From Novosphingobium naphthalenivorans NBRC 102051 (GTDB taxonomy: Bacteria > Pseudomonadota > Alphaproteobacteria > Sphingomonadales > Sphingomonadaceae), in the NCBI RefSeq assembly GCF_001590985.1, contig NZ_BCTX01000006.1, positions 43,643-107,642 of the forward strand: DNA of 64,000 bases. Direction: 5' to 3'. Positions 14,654 through 25,530 of this stretch are shown here, one piece after another; the stretch's first letter is position 1, and the number at the start of each line of letters is the position of its first letter. The position numbers and the translations under genes were made by a program. The notes under the pieces were generated by a model. That model searched no databases and was not told the origin of the DNA. It saw only the letters and a program-made list of their open reading frames with translations.

Positions 14654-16636
14654 ATGTCAGCGACCAAGATTCTCTGGGGCCAGGTCATCACCGTCTTCGC
14701 GATCGTCCTGCTGGCGATCTGGAGCGCGACGGAATGGACGGCCTGGCGCCTCGGCTTCCAGCCCCAGCTCGGCCACCCGTGGTTCGAGTTTCTGCATTTC
14801 CCGTTCTACCTTCCGCCGGCCTTCTTCTGGTGGTGGTACGCCTACGACGCCTATGCGCCGTCGATCTTCATCGAGGGCGCCTACATCGCGGCGTCGGGCG
14901 GATTGATCGCCGCGGCCGTCGCGATCGGTATGTCCGTCTGGCGGGCCCGCGAAGCGAAGAACGCCGAGACCTACGGCTCTGCCCGCTGGGCGCAACCGAA
15001 GGAGATCGAAGCCGCTGGACTCAGCGGACCGGACGGCGTCGTGCTGGGCCGCTACCAGCGCAGCTATTTGCGCCACAACGGGCCGGAGCATGTGTTGTGC
15101 TTCGCGCCGACACGATCGGGCAAAGGCGTCGGACTCGTCATCCCCTCGCTGCTCACCTGGCCGGGCTCGGCGATTGTCCACGACATCAAGGGGGAGAACT
15201 GGCAGCTCACCGCCGGCTTTCGGGCGCAGCACGGGCGCGTGCTGCTGTTCGATCCAACCAATGCGAAGTCGTCGGCCTACAATCCCTTGCTCGAGGTGCG
15301 CCGGGGCGAGTGGGAGGTGCGCGACGTCCAGAACATCGCCGACATCCTGGTCGATCCCGAAGGCAGCCTGGAGAAGCGCAATCACTGGGAGAAGACCAGC
15401 CACGCATTGCTGGTCGGCGCGATCCTGCATGTCCTCTATGCGGAGGCGGACAAGACGCTCGCCGGCGTCGCGTCATTCCTCTCCGATCCCAAGCGGCCAA
15501 TTGAGTCTACGCTCTCGGCGATGATGCGGACGCCGCATCTCGGCGAAGCCGGCGTCCATCCCGTCGTCGCCAGCGCTGCGAGGGAGTTGTTGAACAAGTC
15601 GGGCAACGAGCGCTCCGGCGTGCTGAGCACCGCCATGTCGTTCCTCGGCCTCTATCGCGATCCGGTGGTCGCCGAGGTGACGCGGCGTTGCGACTGGCGG
15701 ATCGGTGACATCGTCGCCGGCGAACATCCGACAACGCTCTACCTCGTGGTCCCGCCCTCGGACATCAACCGCACCAAGCCGCTGATCCGCCTGATCCTCA
15801 ATCAGATCGGCCGACGGTTGACCGAGGACCTGCAGGCCAAGGCCGGACGCCGCCGCCTTCTCCTGATGCTCGACGAGTTCCCGGCCCTGGGGCGGCTCGA
15901 CTTCTTCGAGTCGGCGCTCGCCTTCATGGCGGGCTACGGGATCAAGAGCTTCCTGATCGCTCAGTCGCTGAATCAGATCGAGAAGGCCTACGGCCCCAAC
16001 AATTCGATTTTGGATAACTGCCATGTGCGCGTCAGCTTCGCCACCAACGACGAGCGAACCGCCAAGCGCGTCAGCGATGCGCTGGGCACGGCGACCGAGA
16101 TGAAGGCGATGAAGAACTATGCCGGCAGCCGCCTCTCGCCGTGGCTCGGGCATTTGATGGTCTCACGATCGGAGACGGCGCGGCCGCTGCTGACGCCGGG
16201 CGAAGTCATGCAGCTCCCATCGACCGACGAGATCGTCATGGTCTCCGGCGTCCATCCGATCCGCGCAAAGAAGGCGCGCTATTACGAGGACGCGCGCTTG
16301 CAGGAGCGCATCCTGCCGCCGCCTGTGCCAACGCAGCCGAAAGTGAGTCGTTCCGACGACTGGAGTTCACGGCCATTGCCCCCGCGGCCGCCGGCGTCAG
16401 CCGCGCGTGACGGCGAGGAGGCCGACGATGAAGACCCGAAGAACTCGGACCACCGTCGCCAGCCTGAACTGAACCAGGAGACGGTCGAAAAGAAGCAGCC
16501 GATCGACAACGAATTCGCCCTCGATCCGATCGACGAGCTTGAGGAGGATGCGCCCCGCGTAGGTCGGATGAACGACCTCATGCAGGGCTTGGCGCGCCAA
16601 GCCTCCCTCGATCCCGGCGACGACCTCGGACTGTGA
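14654..16636 (+). CDS. traG: Type IV coupling protein TraG (VirD4-like)
   Basis: The 660-residue protein has membrane helices near residues 8-25 and 72-94, Walker A in APTRSGKGVG (151-160) and Walker B in LLLMLDEFPALG (about 400). The TraG region AYGIKSFLIAQSLNQIE-like follows, and the C-terminal tail is acidic and Pro-rich. It links the relaxosome to the trb channel. ATG 14654 has AAAGGA upstream; a GTG at 14609 overlapping the relaxase stop is the alternative start. Confidence 0.95.
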   Translation: MSATKILWGQVITVFAIVLLAIWSATEWTAWRLGFQPQLGHPWFEFLHFPFYLPPAFFWWWYAYDAYAPSIFIEGAYIAASGGLIAAAVAIGMSVWRAREAKNAETYGSARWAQPKEIEAAGLSGPDGVVLGRYQRSYLRHNGPEHVLCFAPTRSGKGVGLVIPSLLTWPGSAIVHDIKGENWQLTAGFRAQHGRVLLFDPTNAKSSAYNPLLEVRRGEWEVRDVQNIADILVDPEGSLEKRNHWEKTSHALLVGAILHVLYAEADKTLAGVASFLSDPKRPIESTLSAMMRTPHLGEAGVHPVVASAARELLNKSGNERSGVLSTAMSFLGLYRDPVVAEVTRRCDWRIGDIVAGEHPTTLYLVVPPSDINRTKPLIRLILNQIGRRLTEDLQAKAGRRRLLLMLDEFPALGRLDFFESALAFMAGYGIKSFLIAQSLNQIEKAYGPNNSILDNCHVRVSFATNDERTAKRVSDALGTATEMKAMKNYAGSRLSPWLGHLMVSRSETARPLLTPGEVMQLPSTDEIVMVSGVHPIRAKKARYYEDARLQERILPPPVPTQPKVSRSDDWSSRPLPPRPPASAARDGEEADDEDPKNSDHRRQPELNQETVEKKQPIDNEFALDPIDELEEDAPRVGRMNDLMQGLARQASLDPGDDLGL

Positions 16637-16643
16637 GGCAGGC

Positions 16644-17090
16644 ATGCCGGCGCCAAAGAAGAAGGCTCAGGTCTCAGTTTATCTCGATCCGGACGTGATG
16701 CGTTCCCTGTCCAACTACGCGGCGCGCCGGGAGCAACCGATGTCGCTGATCGCTGAAGCCGCCATCGCCTCCTTTCTGTCGCCCGATGCGGACGAGCGTC
16801 GCGAGGCTGCGATCGCCAAGCGCCTCGACCAGCAGGATCGCCGCCTCGCGCGGCTGGAGCGCGACGTCGGCATCGCCGTCGAAACATTGGCCCTGTTCAT
16901 CCGCTTCTGGCTCACGACGACACCGGCGCTTCCTGAACCGGCCGCCAAGGCGGCGCGGGCGCAGGCTGGACCGCGCTACGACAACTTCGTCGCGGCGCTT
17001 GGCCGGCGCCTCAGCCAGGGGCCAAAGCTTCGGCAAGAGATCCCCGACGATGTCCGGGAAGACCCGACTCGCTCGACGGACACAGACTAG
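16644..17090 (+). CDS. CopG/RHH-like regulator next to traG
   Basis: The 148-residue protein starts with the strand KAQVSVYLDPDVMRSLSNYA, a ribbon-helix-helix signature. A coiled helix (RLDQQDRRLARLERDVGIAVE) and a hydrophobic segment (about 80-92) follow. Such genes sit invariably between traG and trbB in this element family and are annotated as CopG regulators; an accessory relaxosome role is equally possible. It follows traG by 7 bases. Confidence 0.8.
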   Translation: MPAPKKKAQVSVYLDPDVMRSLSNYAARREQPMSLIAEAAIASFLSPDADERREAAIAKRLDQQDRRLARLERDVGIAVETLALFIRFWLTTTPALPEPAAKAARAQAGPRYDNFVAALGRRLSQGPKLRQEIPDDVREDPTRSTDTD

Positions 17091-17229
17091 ACGCGATCCC
17101 GAATAACCCGAGCTTCACCGAAGCCGGCGAAACCAAGTCCGCACCCAGCAAGTCTTTTTTCTCTGCTTTACGCTCAGCCCCTACGCCATCTGAATACTTG
17201 TTGATCCGCCCCATTTCCTGCCTCTTCTA

Positions 17230-17280
17230 ATCGTCCCCGTCGCTAATCGCGTGTTGCGATTGGCCAAAGACGGGGACGAT
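17230..17280 (+). promoter_or_regulatory. trbB: Hairpin covering the trbB ribosome-binding site
   Basis: Perfect 12-bp arms, ATCGTCCCCGTC (17230-17241) and GACGGGGACGAT (17269-17280), flank an inner imperfect stem GCTAATCGC/GCGATTGGC. The GGGGA ribosome-binding site of trbB lies in the 3' arm, and the GTG start begins 2 bases after it. As RNA it would hide the start; as DNA it is also a good operator. Confidence 0.6.
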
Positions 17281-17281
17281 C

Positions 17282-18280
17282 GTGGCGGTCACACCACTTC
17301 ATTCCGAGGCCTTCTCCCGCGGCGCGCGCATGCTGCGCACCGCGCTTGGTCCAGCGATCGCCGGCTTCCTCGAAGACCCCTCGATCGTCGAGGTGATGCT
17401 CAACCCCGATGGCCGGCTTTGGATCGACCGGCTGTCGGGTGGTCTGGAGGATAGCGGCCGCACGATGTCCGCCGCCGATGGCGAGCGGATCGTGCGCCTC
17501 GTCGCGCACCATGTCGGCGCGGAGGTCCATGCCGACAAACCGCGTGTCTCGGCCGAGCTGCCCGAGACGGGAGAGCGGTTCGAGGGACTTCTGCCGCCGG
17601 TGGTCGCCGCGCCGGCCTTTGCGATCCGGAAGCCCGCCGTCGCGGTGTTCACCCTCGACGATTATGTCGCTGCCGGCATCATGCTGGCCGGCCAGGCCGC
17701 AGTGCTCCGCGCCGCCGTTGCAGATCGCAAGAACATCCTCGTCGCCGGCGGCACCTCGACCGGCAAGACCACGCTCACCAACGCACTGTTGGCCGAGATC
17801 GCCGGCACCACCGACCGAGTGGTGCTGATCGAGGACACCCGCGAGCTGCAGTGCCGCGCGCCCAACCTCGTGGCCCTGCGCACCAAGGACGGCGTCGCCT
17901 CACTCTCCGACCTGGTCCGCTCCTCACTGCGCCTGCGGCCCGACCGCATCCCGATCGGCGAGGTGCGCGGCGCTGAAGCGCTGGACCTGCTGAAGGCGTG
18001 GGGCACCGGACATCCTGGCGGCATCGGCACGATCCACGCCGGCACCGCGCTCGGAGCGCTGCGCCGCCTCGAACAGCTCATCCAGGAGGCTGTCGTCACC
18101 GTCCCCAAGGCGCTGATCGCCGAGACGATCGATCTCGTCGCGGTGCTGCGCGGCCGCGGCAGCGAACGCCGCCTTTCCGAACTCGCACTCATCGCCGGTC
18201 TCGATCCCGCCACCGGCGATTACCGCGTCCAGTCCGCCGGGGCGGGCGGCGACCTCTTGCCCCCCGGAGACCCATCATGA
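17282..18280 (+). CDS. trbB: P-type conjugative transfer ATPase TrbB
   Basis: The 332-residue VirB11-type secretion ATPase has Walker [11 protein letters not shown] (155-164), an Asp box [10 protein letters not shown], Walker [19 protein letters not shown] and the His box GGIGTIHAG. It powers pilus assembly as a cytoplasmic hexamer. The GTG start is set by the GGGGA site inside the upstream hairpin. The stop overlaps trbC (ATGA), beginning a tightly packed trb operon that runs to 26986. Confidence 0.95.
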   Translation: MAVTPLHSEAFSRGARMLRTALGPAIAGFLEDPSIVEVMLNPDGRLWIDRLSGGLEDSGRTMSAADGERIVRLVAHHVGAEVHADKPRVSAELPETGERFEGLLPPVVAAPAFAIRKPAVAVFTLDDYVAAGIMLAGQAAVLRAAVADRKNILVAGGTSTGKTTLTNALLAEIAGTTDRVVLIEDTRELQCRAPNLVALRTKDGVASLSDLVRSSLRLRPDRIPIGEVRGAEALDLLKAWGTGHPGGIGTIHAGTALGALRRLEQLIQEAVVTVPKALIAETIDLVAVLRGRGSERRLSELALIAGLDPATGDYRVQSAGAGGDLLPPGDPS

Positions 18281-18618
18281 TCCGTGTTCTCGCTGTCGCT
18301 CATTCTTCGCGCCGCCGCGTGGCCGAGCTCGTCACGCTCGCGACCCTGACGCTCGCCTTCGCCCCGGCGGCTTACGCCTCCGGCTCCTCCATGCCGTGGG
18401 AGACCCCGCTCAACTCCATACTGGAGTCGGTGCAAGGGCCCGTCGCGAAGATCATCTCGGTCATCATCATCACCGTGACCGGCCTGACGCTCGCCTTCGG
18501 CGACACGAGCGGCGGCTTCCGCCGGCTGATCCAGATTGTTTTCGGCCTGTCGATCGCCTTCGCCGCGTCGAGCTTCTTCCTCTCCTTCTTCTCGTTCTCC
18601 GGCGGAGCGCTGATCTGA
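18277..18618 (+). CDS. trbC: Conjugal pilin TrbC (VirB2-like)
   Basis: The 113-residue prepilin has a long signal peptide (cleavage probable after Ala34 in AAYASGSS) and two hydrophobic helices (about 58-76 and 88-112). This is the standard TrbC layout, a substrate of TraF. It overlaps trbB by 4 bases and shares one base with the trbD start. Confidence 0.9.
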   Translation: MIRVLAVAHSSRRRVAELVTLATLTLAFAPAAYASGSSMPWETPLNSILESVQGPVAKIISVIIITVTGLTLAFGDTSGGFRRLIQIVFGLSIAFAASSFFLSFFSFSGGALI

Positions 18619-18893
18619 TGGCCGCGATCGTCGATCCCGACGTGCCCGGCTTCTTCGCGCCGGTCCATCGCGCGCTTACCGACCCGATTCTGATGGGCGG
18701 CGCGCCGCGGACCGTCGCGATCGCCAACGGCACGCTCGCGGCGGCGATCGCGCTTGGCCTGCGGCTCTGGATCCCCGGCGCGCTGATCTGGGCGGTGGGT
18801 CACACCGCCGCCGTCTGGGCGGCGAAGCGCGACCCGCAGTTCGTCGACGTGGTGCGCCGGCACCTTCGTTACCCAGCCCATCTTGGCGTGTGA
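18618..18893 (+). CDS. trbD: Conjugal transfer protein TrbD (VirB3-like)
   Basis: The 91-residue inner-membrane protein begins with the family hallmark GFFAPVHRALTDPILMGGAPR and has a hydrophobic hairpin (about 38-68). VirB3/TrbD proteins pair with the TrbE ATPase, which is encoded 7 bases downstream. The start ATG overlaps the trbC stop. Confidence 0.92.
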   Translation: MAAIVDPDVPGFFAPVHRALTDPILMGGAPRTVAIANGTLAAAIALGLRLWIPGALIWAVGHTAAVWAAKRDPQFVDVVRRHLRYPAHLGV

Positions 18894-18900
18894 GGCTCGG

Positions 18901-21339
18901 ATGCTGAATCTCGCCGAATATCGCAATCGTCCCGCCGGTCTCGCCGACTTCCTACCTTGGGCGGCCTTGGTCGAAGAGGGCGTCGTCCTCAACAAGGATG
19001 GCTCTTTCCAGCGCACGGCGCGCTTTCGCGGACCGGACCTCGATAGCGCCACGCCAGCCGAGCTAGTGGGCGTGACCGCCCGGCTCAACAACGCGCTGCG
19101 CCGTCTCGGTTCCGGCTGGGCGATCTTTGTCGAGGCGCAACGGATCGCCGCTCAGATCTATCCGCACAGCAGCTTCCCCGATCCGGCGTCGGCGCTTGTC
19201 GATCTCGAGCGGCAGGACGCCTTCGAGGAGGCTGGCGCGCATTTCGAGAGCCGTTACTTCCTGACCTTCGTCTGGCTCCCGCCGGCCGAGGACGCCTCCC
19301 GCATCGAAGGGTGGCTCTATGAGGGCCGCGCGCAGACCGGCGTCAATCCGTGGGAGCTGCTGCGCGGCTTCGTCGACCGGACCAATCGCGTCCTGCAACT
19401 CGTCGAGGGCTTCATGCCCGAGGTGGCCTGGCTCGATGACGGCGACACGCTGACCTACTTGCACTCGACCATTTCGACCCGGCAGCAGCGCGTCCGCGTC
19501 CCGGAGACGCCGATGCACCTCGATGCGCTGCTTGCGGACGAGCCTCTCGCCGGCGGCCTCGAACCCCGCCTCGGCGCGCATCATTTACGCATCCTCACCG
19601 TGGTGGGTTTCCCGACCGCGACGCATCCGGGGATTCTCGACGAGCTCAATCGTCTCGCCTTCCCCTACCGCTGGTCTACGCGCGCGGTCCTGCTCGACAA
19701 GACCGAGGCTGTGAGGCTGCTAACCAAGATCAGGCGGCAGTGGTTTGCGAAAAGGAAAAGCATCGCCGCGATCGTCAAGGAGGTAATGACCAACGAGGCG
19801 TCCACGCTGGTCGACTCCGATGCCGCCAACAAGGCCATGGATGCCGACCTGGCCCTGCAAGAGCTGGGCACGGACGATGTCGGTCAGACCTACGTCACCG
19901 CGACTGTCACCGTCTGGGATCAGGATCCGGGCCTCGCCGCTGAGAAGCTTCGCCTCGTCGAGAAGGTGATCCAGGGTCGCGATTTCACCTGCATGCCGGA
20001 AGGGGTGAACGCGCTGGAAGCCTGGCTCGGGTCCATCCCCGGCCACGCCTACGCCAACGTCCGACAGCCGCCGGTCTCGACGCTGAATCTGGCGCACATG
20101 ATCCCGCTCTCGGCAGTCTGGGCCGGGCCGGCAAGGGACGAGCATTTCCAGGCGCCGCCGCTGCTGTTCGGCAAGACCGAGGGGTCGACTCCGTTCCGGT
20201 TGAGCCTGCACGTCGGCGATGTCGGCCACACGCTGATCGTCGGTCCGACCGGCGCCGGCAAATCCGTGCTGCTTTCGCTAATGGCGATGCAGTTCCGACG
20301 CTATCGCGACAGCCAGATTTTCGCCTTCGATTTCGGCGGCTCGATCCGCACTGCGGCGATCGCCATGGGCGGCGACTGGCACGATCTCGGCGGCAGCCTG
20401 TCCGCCGGCTCGGAGCACTCCGTCTCGCTCCAGCCGCTGGCCCGAATCGACGATCAGGCCGAGCGCGCCTGGGCGGCGGAGTGGGTCGCCGCGATCCTTG
20501 CCAAGGAGGGCGTCACCATCGATCCGACCGCGAAGGAGCACGTCTGGTCGGCGCTGACCTCCCTGGCATCATCGCCGGCGCAGGAGCGCACGATCACCGG
20601 ACTCGCGGTGCTGCTGCAATCGACAGCGTTGAAGCAAGCACTGCAACCGTACTGCATCGGCGGCGCTTCAGGCCGGCTGCTCGACGCCGAGACCGAGCAG
20701 CTCGGCTCCGCATCTGTCCAGGCCTTCGAGACCGAGGGCCTGATCGGCGCTGGCGCGGCGCCTGCCGTGCTGACCTACCTGTTCCATCGCATCGAGGGTC
20801 GCCTCGATGGCCGGCCGACGCTCCTCATCATCGACGAGGGGTGGCTGGTCCTCGACGATCCGGCCTTCGCCCAGCAGCTCCGCGAGTGGCTGAAGACGCT
20901 GCGCAAGAAGAATGCCTCCGTCGTCTTCGCCACGCAGTCGCTGTCGGATATCGACGGCAGCAACATCGCGCCCGCGATCGTCGAGAGCTGTCCGACGCGT
21001 ATCTTCCTGCCGAACGAGCGCGCGATCGAGCCGCAGATCACCGCGATCTACCGCCGCTTCGGTCTCAACGATCGCCAGATCGAGATCCTCGCGCGCGCTA
21101 CGCCGAAGCGCGACTACTACTGCCAGTCGCGCCGCGGCAATCGCCTGTTCGAGCTCGGCCTCGGCCCGGTCGCGCTCACCTTCTGTGCCGCTTCCTCCAA
21201 GGCCGACCACGCGGCGATCGAACGTGTCGTCGCCGAGTACGGCCGCGATGCTTTCACGCCCGCCTGGCTTGCGGACCACGAGCTCCTGTGGGCCGCCGAT
21301 CTCATCCCTGACCTGACCAACCTGGAGACGTCATCATGA
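18901..21339 (+). CDS. trbE: Conjugal transfer ATPase TrbE (VirB4-like)
   Basis: The 812-residue protein has Walker A VGPTGAGKSVL at about 446-456 and Walker B LLIIDEGWLVLDD near 640. ATQSLSD and the C-terminal region match VirB4 proteins. ATG 18901 with GAGG 6 bases upstream is preferred over the TTG at 18883 in the same frame. The stop overlaps trbJ. Confidence 0.95.
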   Translation: MLNLAEYRNRPAGLADFLPWAALVEEGVVLNKDGSFQRTARFRGPDLDSATPAELVGVTARLNNALRRLGSGWAIFVEAQRIAAQIYPHSSFPDPASALVDLERQDAFEEAGAHFESRYFLTFVWLPPAEDASRIEGWLYEGRAQTGVNPWELLRGFVDRTNRVLQLVEGFMPEVAWLDDGDTLTYLHSTISTRQQRVRVPETPMHLDALLADEPLAGGLEPRLGAHHLRILTVVGFPTATHPGILDELNRLAFPYRWSTRAVLLDKTEAVRLLTKIRRQWFAKRKSIAAIVKEVMTNEASTLVDSDAANKAMDADLALQELGTDDVGQTYVTATVTVWDQDPGLAAEKLRLVEKVIQGRDFTCMPEGVNALEAWLGSIPGHAYANVRQPPVSTLNLAHMIPLSAVWAGPARDEHFQAPPLLFGKTEGSTPFRLSLHVGDVGHTLIVGPTGAGKSVLLSLMAMQFRRYRDSQIFAFDFGGSIRTAAIAMGGDWHDLGGSLSAGSEHSVSLQPLARIDDQAERAWAAEWVAAILAKEGVTIDPTAKEHVWSALTSLASSPAQERTITGLAVLLQSTALKQALQPYCIGGASGRLLDAETEQLGSASVQAFETEGLIGAGAAPAVLTYLFHRIEGRLDGRPTLLIIDEGWLVLDDPAFAQQLREWLKTLRKKNASVVFATQSLSDIDGSNIAPAIVESCPTRIFLPNERAIEPQITAIYRRFGLNDRQIEILARATPKRDYYCQSRRGNRLFELGLGPVALTFCAASSKADHAAIERVVAEYGRDAFTPAWLADHELLWAADLIPDLTNLETSS

Positions 21340-22073
21340 TCAAGCTGCGCCATCTGGCGGCGGCAAGCGCCGCCGTGCTCACCCTGGCCGTCGCCGCACC
21401 GCCCGCGTCGGCGCAGTGGATCGTCTACGACCCGACCAACTTCAGCCAGAACGTGCTGACGGCCGCGCGGGAGCTCCAGCAGATCAACAATCAGATTCAG
21501 ATGTTGACCAACCAAGCGACGAGTCTGGTCAACCAGGCGCGCAATCTCGCCAACCTGCCGATGTCGACGCTGACCCAGCTTCAGTCGTCGATTGCCCAGA
21601 CTCAGTCGCTGCTCGGTCAGGCGCAGAACATCGCCTTCAACGTCCAGCGCATCGAACAGGCCTATTCGACGAGCTACGGTTCGGCCGCGGGCACGGGTTC
21701 GACCACCGCCATGGTCGCCAACGCGCAGGCTCGCTGGCAGAACTCGGTCGGCGCCTTCGAGGACAGTTTGAAGGTGCAGGCGGGCGTGGTCGGCAACATC
21801 CCGACCAACTCCAGTGCGATGACCTCGCTGGTCTCGGCGAGCCAGAACGCCACGGGCGCCTTGCAGGCCGCCCAGGCTGGCAACCAGCTTCTGGCGTTGC
21901 AATCCCAGCAGCTCTCCGACCTGGTGGCGGTGCTCTCCGCCAAGGGGCGGGCAGATGCGCTGGAGCAGGCGCGCAGCGCCGCCGCCGAAGCGCAGGGCCA
22001 GCAGAACTACAAGACCTTCTCGACGCGCACCGGCTACCAGCCCGGCAACGTCACCATGTTCACCGGCAACTGA
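21336..22073 (+). CDS. trbJ: Conjugal transfer protein TrbJ (VirB5-like)
   Basis: The 245-residue periplasmic protein has a signal peptide cleaved probably after Ala26 (PPASAQW). A Gln/Asn-rich helical body follows (QINNQIQMLTNQATSLVNQ), typical of VirB5/TrbJ minor pilins, with a final GYQPGNVTMF. It overlaps trbE by 4 bases. Confidence 0.92.
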   Translation: MIKLRHLAAASAAVLTLAVAAPPASAQWIVYDPTNFSQNVLTAARELQQINNQIQMLTNQATSLVNQARNLANLPMSTLTQLQSSIAQTQSLLGQAQNIAFNVQRIEQAYSTSYGSAAGTGSTTAMVANAQARWQNSVGAFEDSLKVQAGVVGNIPTNSSAMTSLVSASQNATGALQAAQAGNQLLALQSQQLSDLVAVLSAKGRADALEQARSAAAEAQGQQNYKTFSTRTGYQPGNVTMFTGN

Positions 22074-22082
22074 GGCGCGGCG

Positions 22083-22409
22083 ATGCTGGGACGGTCGGAG
22101 ATCTTCCGCGCGGCCGCGATTGTCGTCCTGGTCGCGGTCTTCATCGCGACTCTCGTCGCGGTCAACCGGCGTCCCCCGGCGCCCGTCGTCGAGGCGTCTC
22201 CGACCATCAATCCAGCATCCGATGACCTCTCGGCCGGGCTGCGCCGTTGCAGCGCGCTCGGCCCCCAGGATGCCGAAGACCCGCATTGCGTCGCGGTCTG
22301 GGAGGAGAACCGCCAGCGATTCTTCGGCAGGCCGGCGCGGCCGCTATCGCCACAAACGCCCCCAGGCGCTGCCGCGCCGGCCACCCCTTCTAGGGGAGAC
22401 GCGCGATGA
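22083..22409 (+). CDS. trbK: Putative entry exclusion protein TrbK (TrbK-alt)
   Basis: The 108-residue protein has one N-terminal membrane helix (about residues 8-27) and a Cys pair in LRRCSALGPQDAEDPHCVAVWEENRQRFF, the signature of alternative TrbK proteins in these elements. They are thought to block entry of the same element into a host cell. It lies between trbJ and trbL, and its stop overlaps trbL. Confidence 0.85.
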   Translation: MLGRSEIFRAAAIVVLVAVFIATLVAVNRRPPAPVVEASPTINPASDDLSAGLRRCSALGPQDAEDPHCVAVWEENRQRFFGRPARPLSPQTPPGAAAPATPSRGDAR

Positions 22410-23767
22410 ACAATGTCGGCGTCATCGACACCTTCCTCAACACCTTCACCACCTACATCGATTCCGGTTTCGGCCTGATCAAGGGTGAGGTCGGCTACCT
22501 ATCGTCCACGCTGATCGTCATCGACATCACACTCGCCGGCCTGTTCTGGGCCTGGGGCGCCGACGAGGACATCCTGCAGCGGCTGGTGAAGAAGACCCTC
22601 TACATCGGCTTCTTCGCTTTCATCATCAACAACTTCAACAATCTCTCGGCCATCGTCTTCAACAGCTTCGCCGGCCTCGGTCTGAAGGCGGGTGGCTCTT
22701 CGATCTCGACCGCCGACTTCCTGCGGCCGGGCAAGCTCGCGCAGGTTGGCCTTGACGCCGGTCAGCCGCTGCTCGACGCGGCCAGTCAGATGATGGGCTT
22801 CACCAGCTTCTTCGCGAACTTCGTGCAGATCGCGGTGCTGATGGTCTCGTGGGTCCTGGTGCTGATCGCCTTCTTCATCCTGGCGGTACAGCTCTTCGTC
22901 ACCTTGATTGAGTTCAAGCTGACGACGCTCGCCGGCTTCATCCTCATTCCCTTCGCGCTCTTCAACAAGACCGCCTTCCTCGCAGAGAAGGTGCTCGGCA
23001 ACATCGTCGCGTCCGGCATCAAGGTGATGGTGCTGGCCGTCATCGTCGGCATCGGCACCGGGCTCTTCTCGCAGTTCACGCAGACCTACGCCGGCGGCCA
23101 GCCGACGGTCGAGCAAGCGCTGTCCGTCGTGCTGGCCGCGCTCGCCATGCTGGGCCTTGGCATCTTCGGCCCTGGCATCGCCACCGGCCTGGTCTCCGGC
23201 GCGCCCCAGCTCGGCGCGGGCGCCGCCGTCGGGACTGGCCTCGCCGTCGCGGGTACGGCGATGGCCGGCGCCGGCGCGCTCGGCCTGGCCGGTAGGGGGG
23301 CGATGGCTGCGGCTTCCGGCACTGCCGCCGCCGCGCGCGGTGGAGCGGCAATGGCCGGCGGCGCGTCCTCCGCCTACAGCCTTGCTTCAGCCGGCCGGCC
23401 CGGCGCGTCGGGCGTCGCGGCCGGACTCGGCGGGGTCGGGCGAGCGGCCGCTTCAGCCGCCGCGGCTCCTGTGCGGCGCGCCGCCGCTCAAGCCGGCAGT
23501 TCGATACGGGAAAGCTTCGCCGCCGGCGCCCGGTCCAGTTTCGCCGCAACCGGCGGCTCGTCGACCGGAGGGACGGTCGGCGGCAATTCACCAAGCACGC
23601 CCGCGGCGCCCACGGGCGGATCGGAGGGTTCCGGCCCGCCGGCCTGGGCCCAGCGCATGAAGCGCAACCAGTCGATGGTCCACGGGGCGCAGACCGCCGC
23701 ACAGGTCCTCAGGTCCGGCGACAGCCATGGCGGCGGCCATTCCATCGATCTCTCAGGAGGAGAATAA
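22406..23767 (+). CDS. trbL: Conjugal transfer protein TrbL (VirB6-like)
   Basis: The 453-residue protein has at least six membrane helices in residues 25-300, with a stretch FNKTAFLAEKVLGNIVASGIK typical of TrbL/VirB6. A long Gly/Ala/Ser-rich, disordered C-terminus (about 300-453) follows. It forms part of the inner-membrane channel. Three bases separate it from trbF, whose strong AGGAGGAG site lies at its 3' end. Confidence 0.92.
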   Translation: MNNVGVIDTFLNTFTTYIDSGFGLIKGEVGYLSSTLIVIDITLAGLFWAWGADEDILQRLVKKTLYIGFFAFIINNFNNLSAIVFNSFAGLGLKAGGSSISTADFLRPGKLAQVGLDAGQPLLDAASQMMGFTSFFANFVQIAVLMVSWVLVLIAFFILAVQLFVTLIEFKLTTLAGFILIPFALFNKTAFLAEKVLGNIVASGIKVMVLAVIVGIGTGLFSQFTQTYAGGQPTVEQALSVVLAALAMLGLGIFGPGIATGLVSGAPQLGAGAAVGTGLAVAGTAMAGAGALGLAGRGAMAAASGTAAAARGGAAMAGGASSAYSLASAGRPGASGVAAGLGGVGRAAASAAAAPVRRAAAQAGSSIRESFAAGARSSFAATGGSSTGGTVGGNSPSTPAAPTGGSEGSGPPAWAQRMKRNQSMVHGAQTAAQVLRSGDSHGGGHSIDLSGGE

Positions 23768-23770
23768 GAC

Positions 23771-24456
23771 ATGGCGCTGTTCCGCCGCCCCACGGTTCGT
23801 TACGGTCGGACGCCCGAGCCTGAAACCCCCTATCAGCGCGCCGCCCAGGTGTGGGACGACCGCATCGGCTCGGCCCGGGTGCAGGCCAAGAACTGGCGGC
23901 TGATGGCCTTCGGCTCGCTGGCGCTGTCCATGGGCCTCGCCGGCGGTCTCGTCTGGCAGTCGACCCACGGCAGCATTGTCCCTTGGGTCGTGCAGGTCGA
24001 CAGGCTCGGCCAGGCGCAGGCTGTCGCGCCCGCCGCCGCCGACTACACGCCAAGCGACCCGCAAATCGCCTGGTATCTCGCCCACTTCATCCAGCTGGTC
24101 CGGTCGCTGCCGGCCGATCCGATCATCGTGCGTCAGAACTGGCTGCAGGCCTACGACTTCACCACCACCTCGGGCTCCCAGGCGCTCAATGACTACGCCC
24201 GCGCCAACGACCCCTTCGCCAAGCTCGGCAAGCAGCAGATCGCTATCGACGTCTCGAGCGTGATCCGCGCCTCGCCATCGAGCTTCCGGGTCGAATGGAT
24301 CGAGCATCGCTACCAGGACGGCGCGCTCGCCGACAACACCCGCTGGACCGCGATCCTCACCATCGCGATCCAGACGCCGACCTCCGCCGACGTGCTCCGC
24401 AAGAACCCGCTCGGCATCTACGTCACCGCCATCAACTGGTCGAAGGAGCTAGGACA

Positions 24457-24460
<4 letters not shown>
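23771..24460 (+). CDS. trbF: Conjugal transfer protein TrbF (VirB8-like)
   Basis: The 229-residue protein has a cytoplasmic N-terminus containing TPYQRAAQVWDDRIGSARVQAKNW, one membrane helix (about 46-66) and a periplasmic VirB8 domain ending NPLGIYVTAINWSKEL. All are diagnostic of TrbF. It overlaps trbG by 4 bases. Confidence 0.95.
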
Positions 24461-25526
<1,066 letters not shown>

Positions 25527-25530
<4 letters not shown>

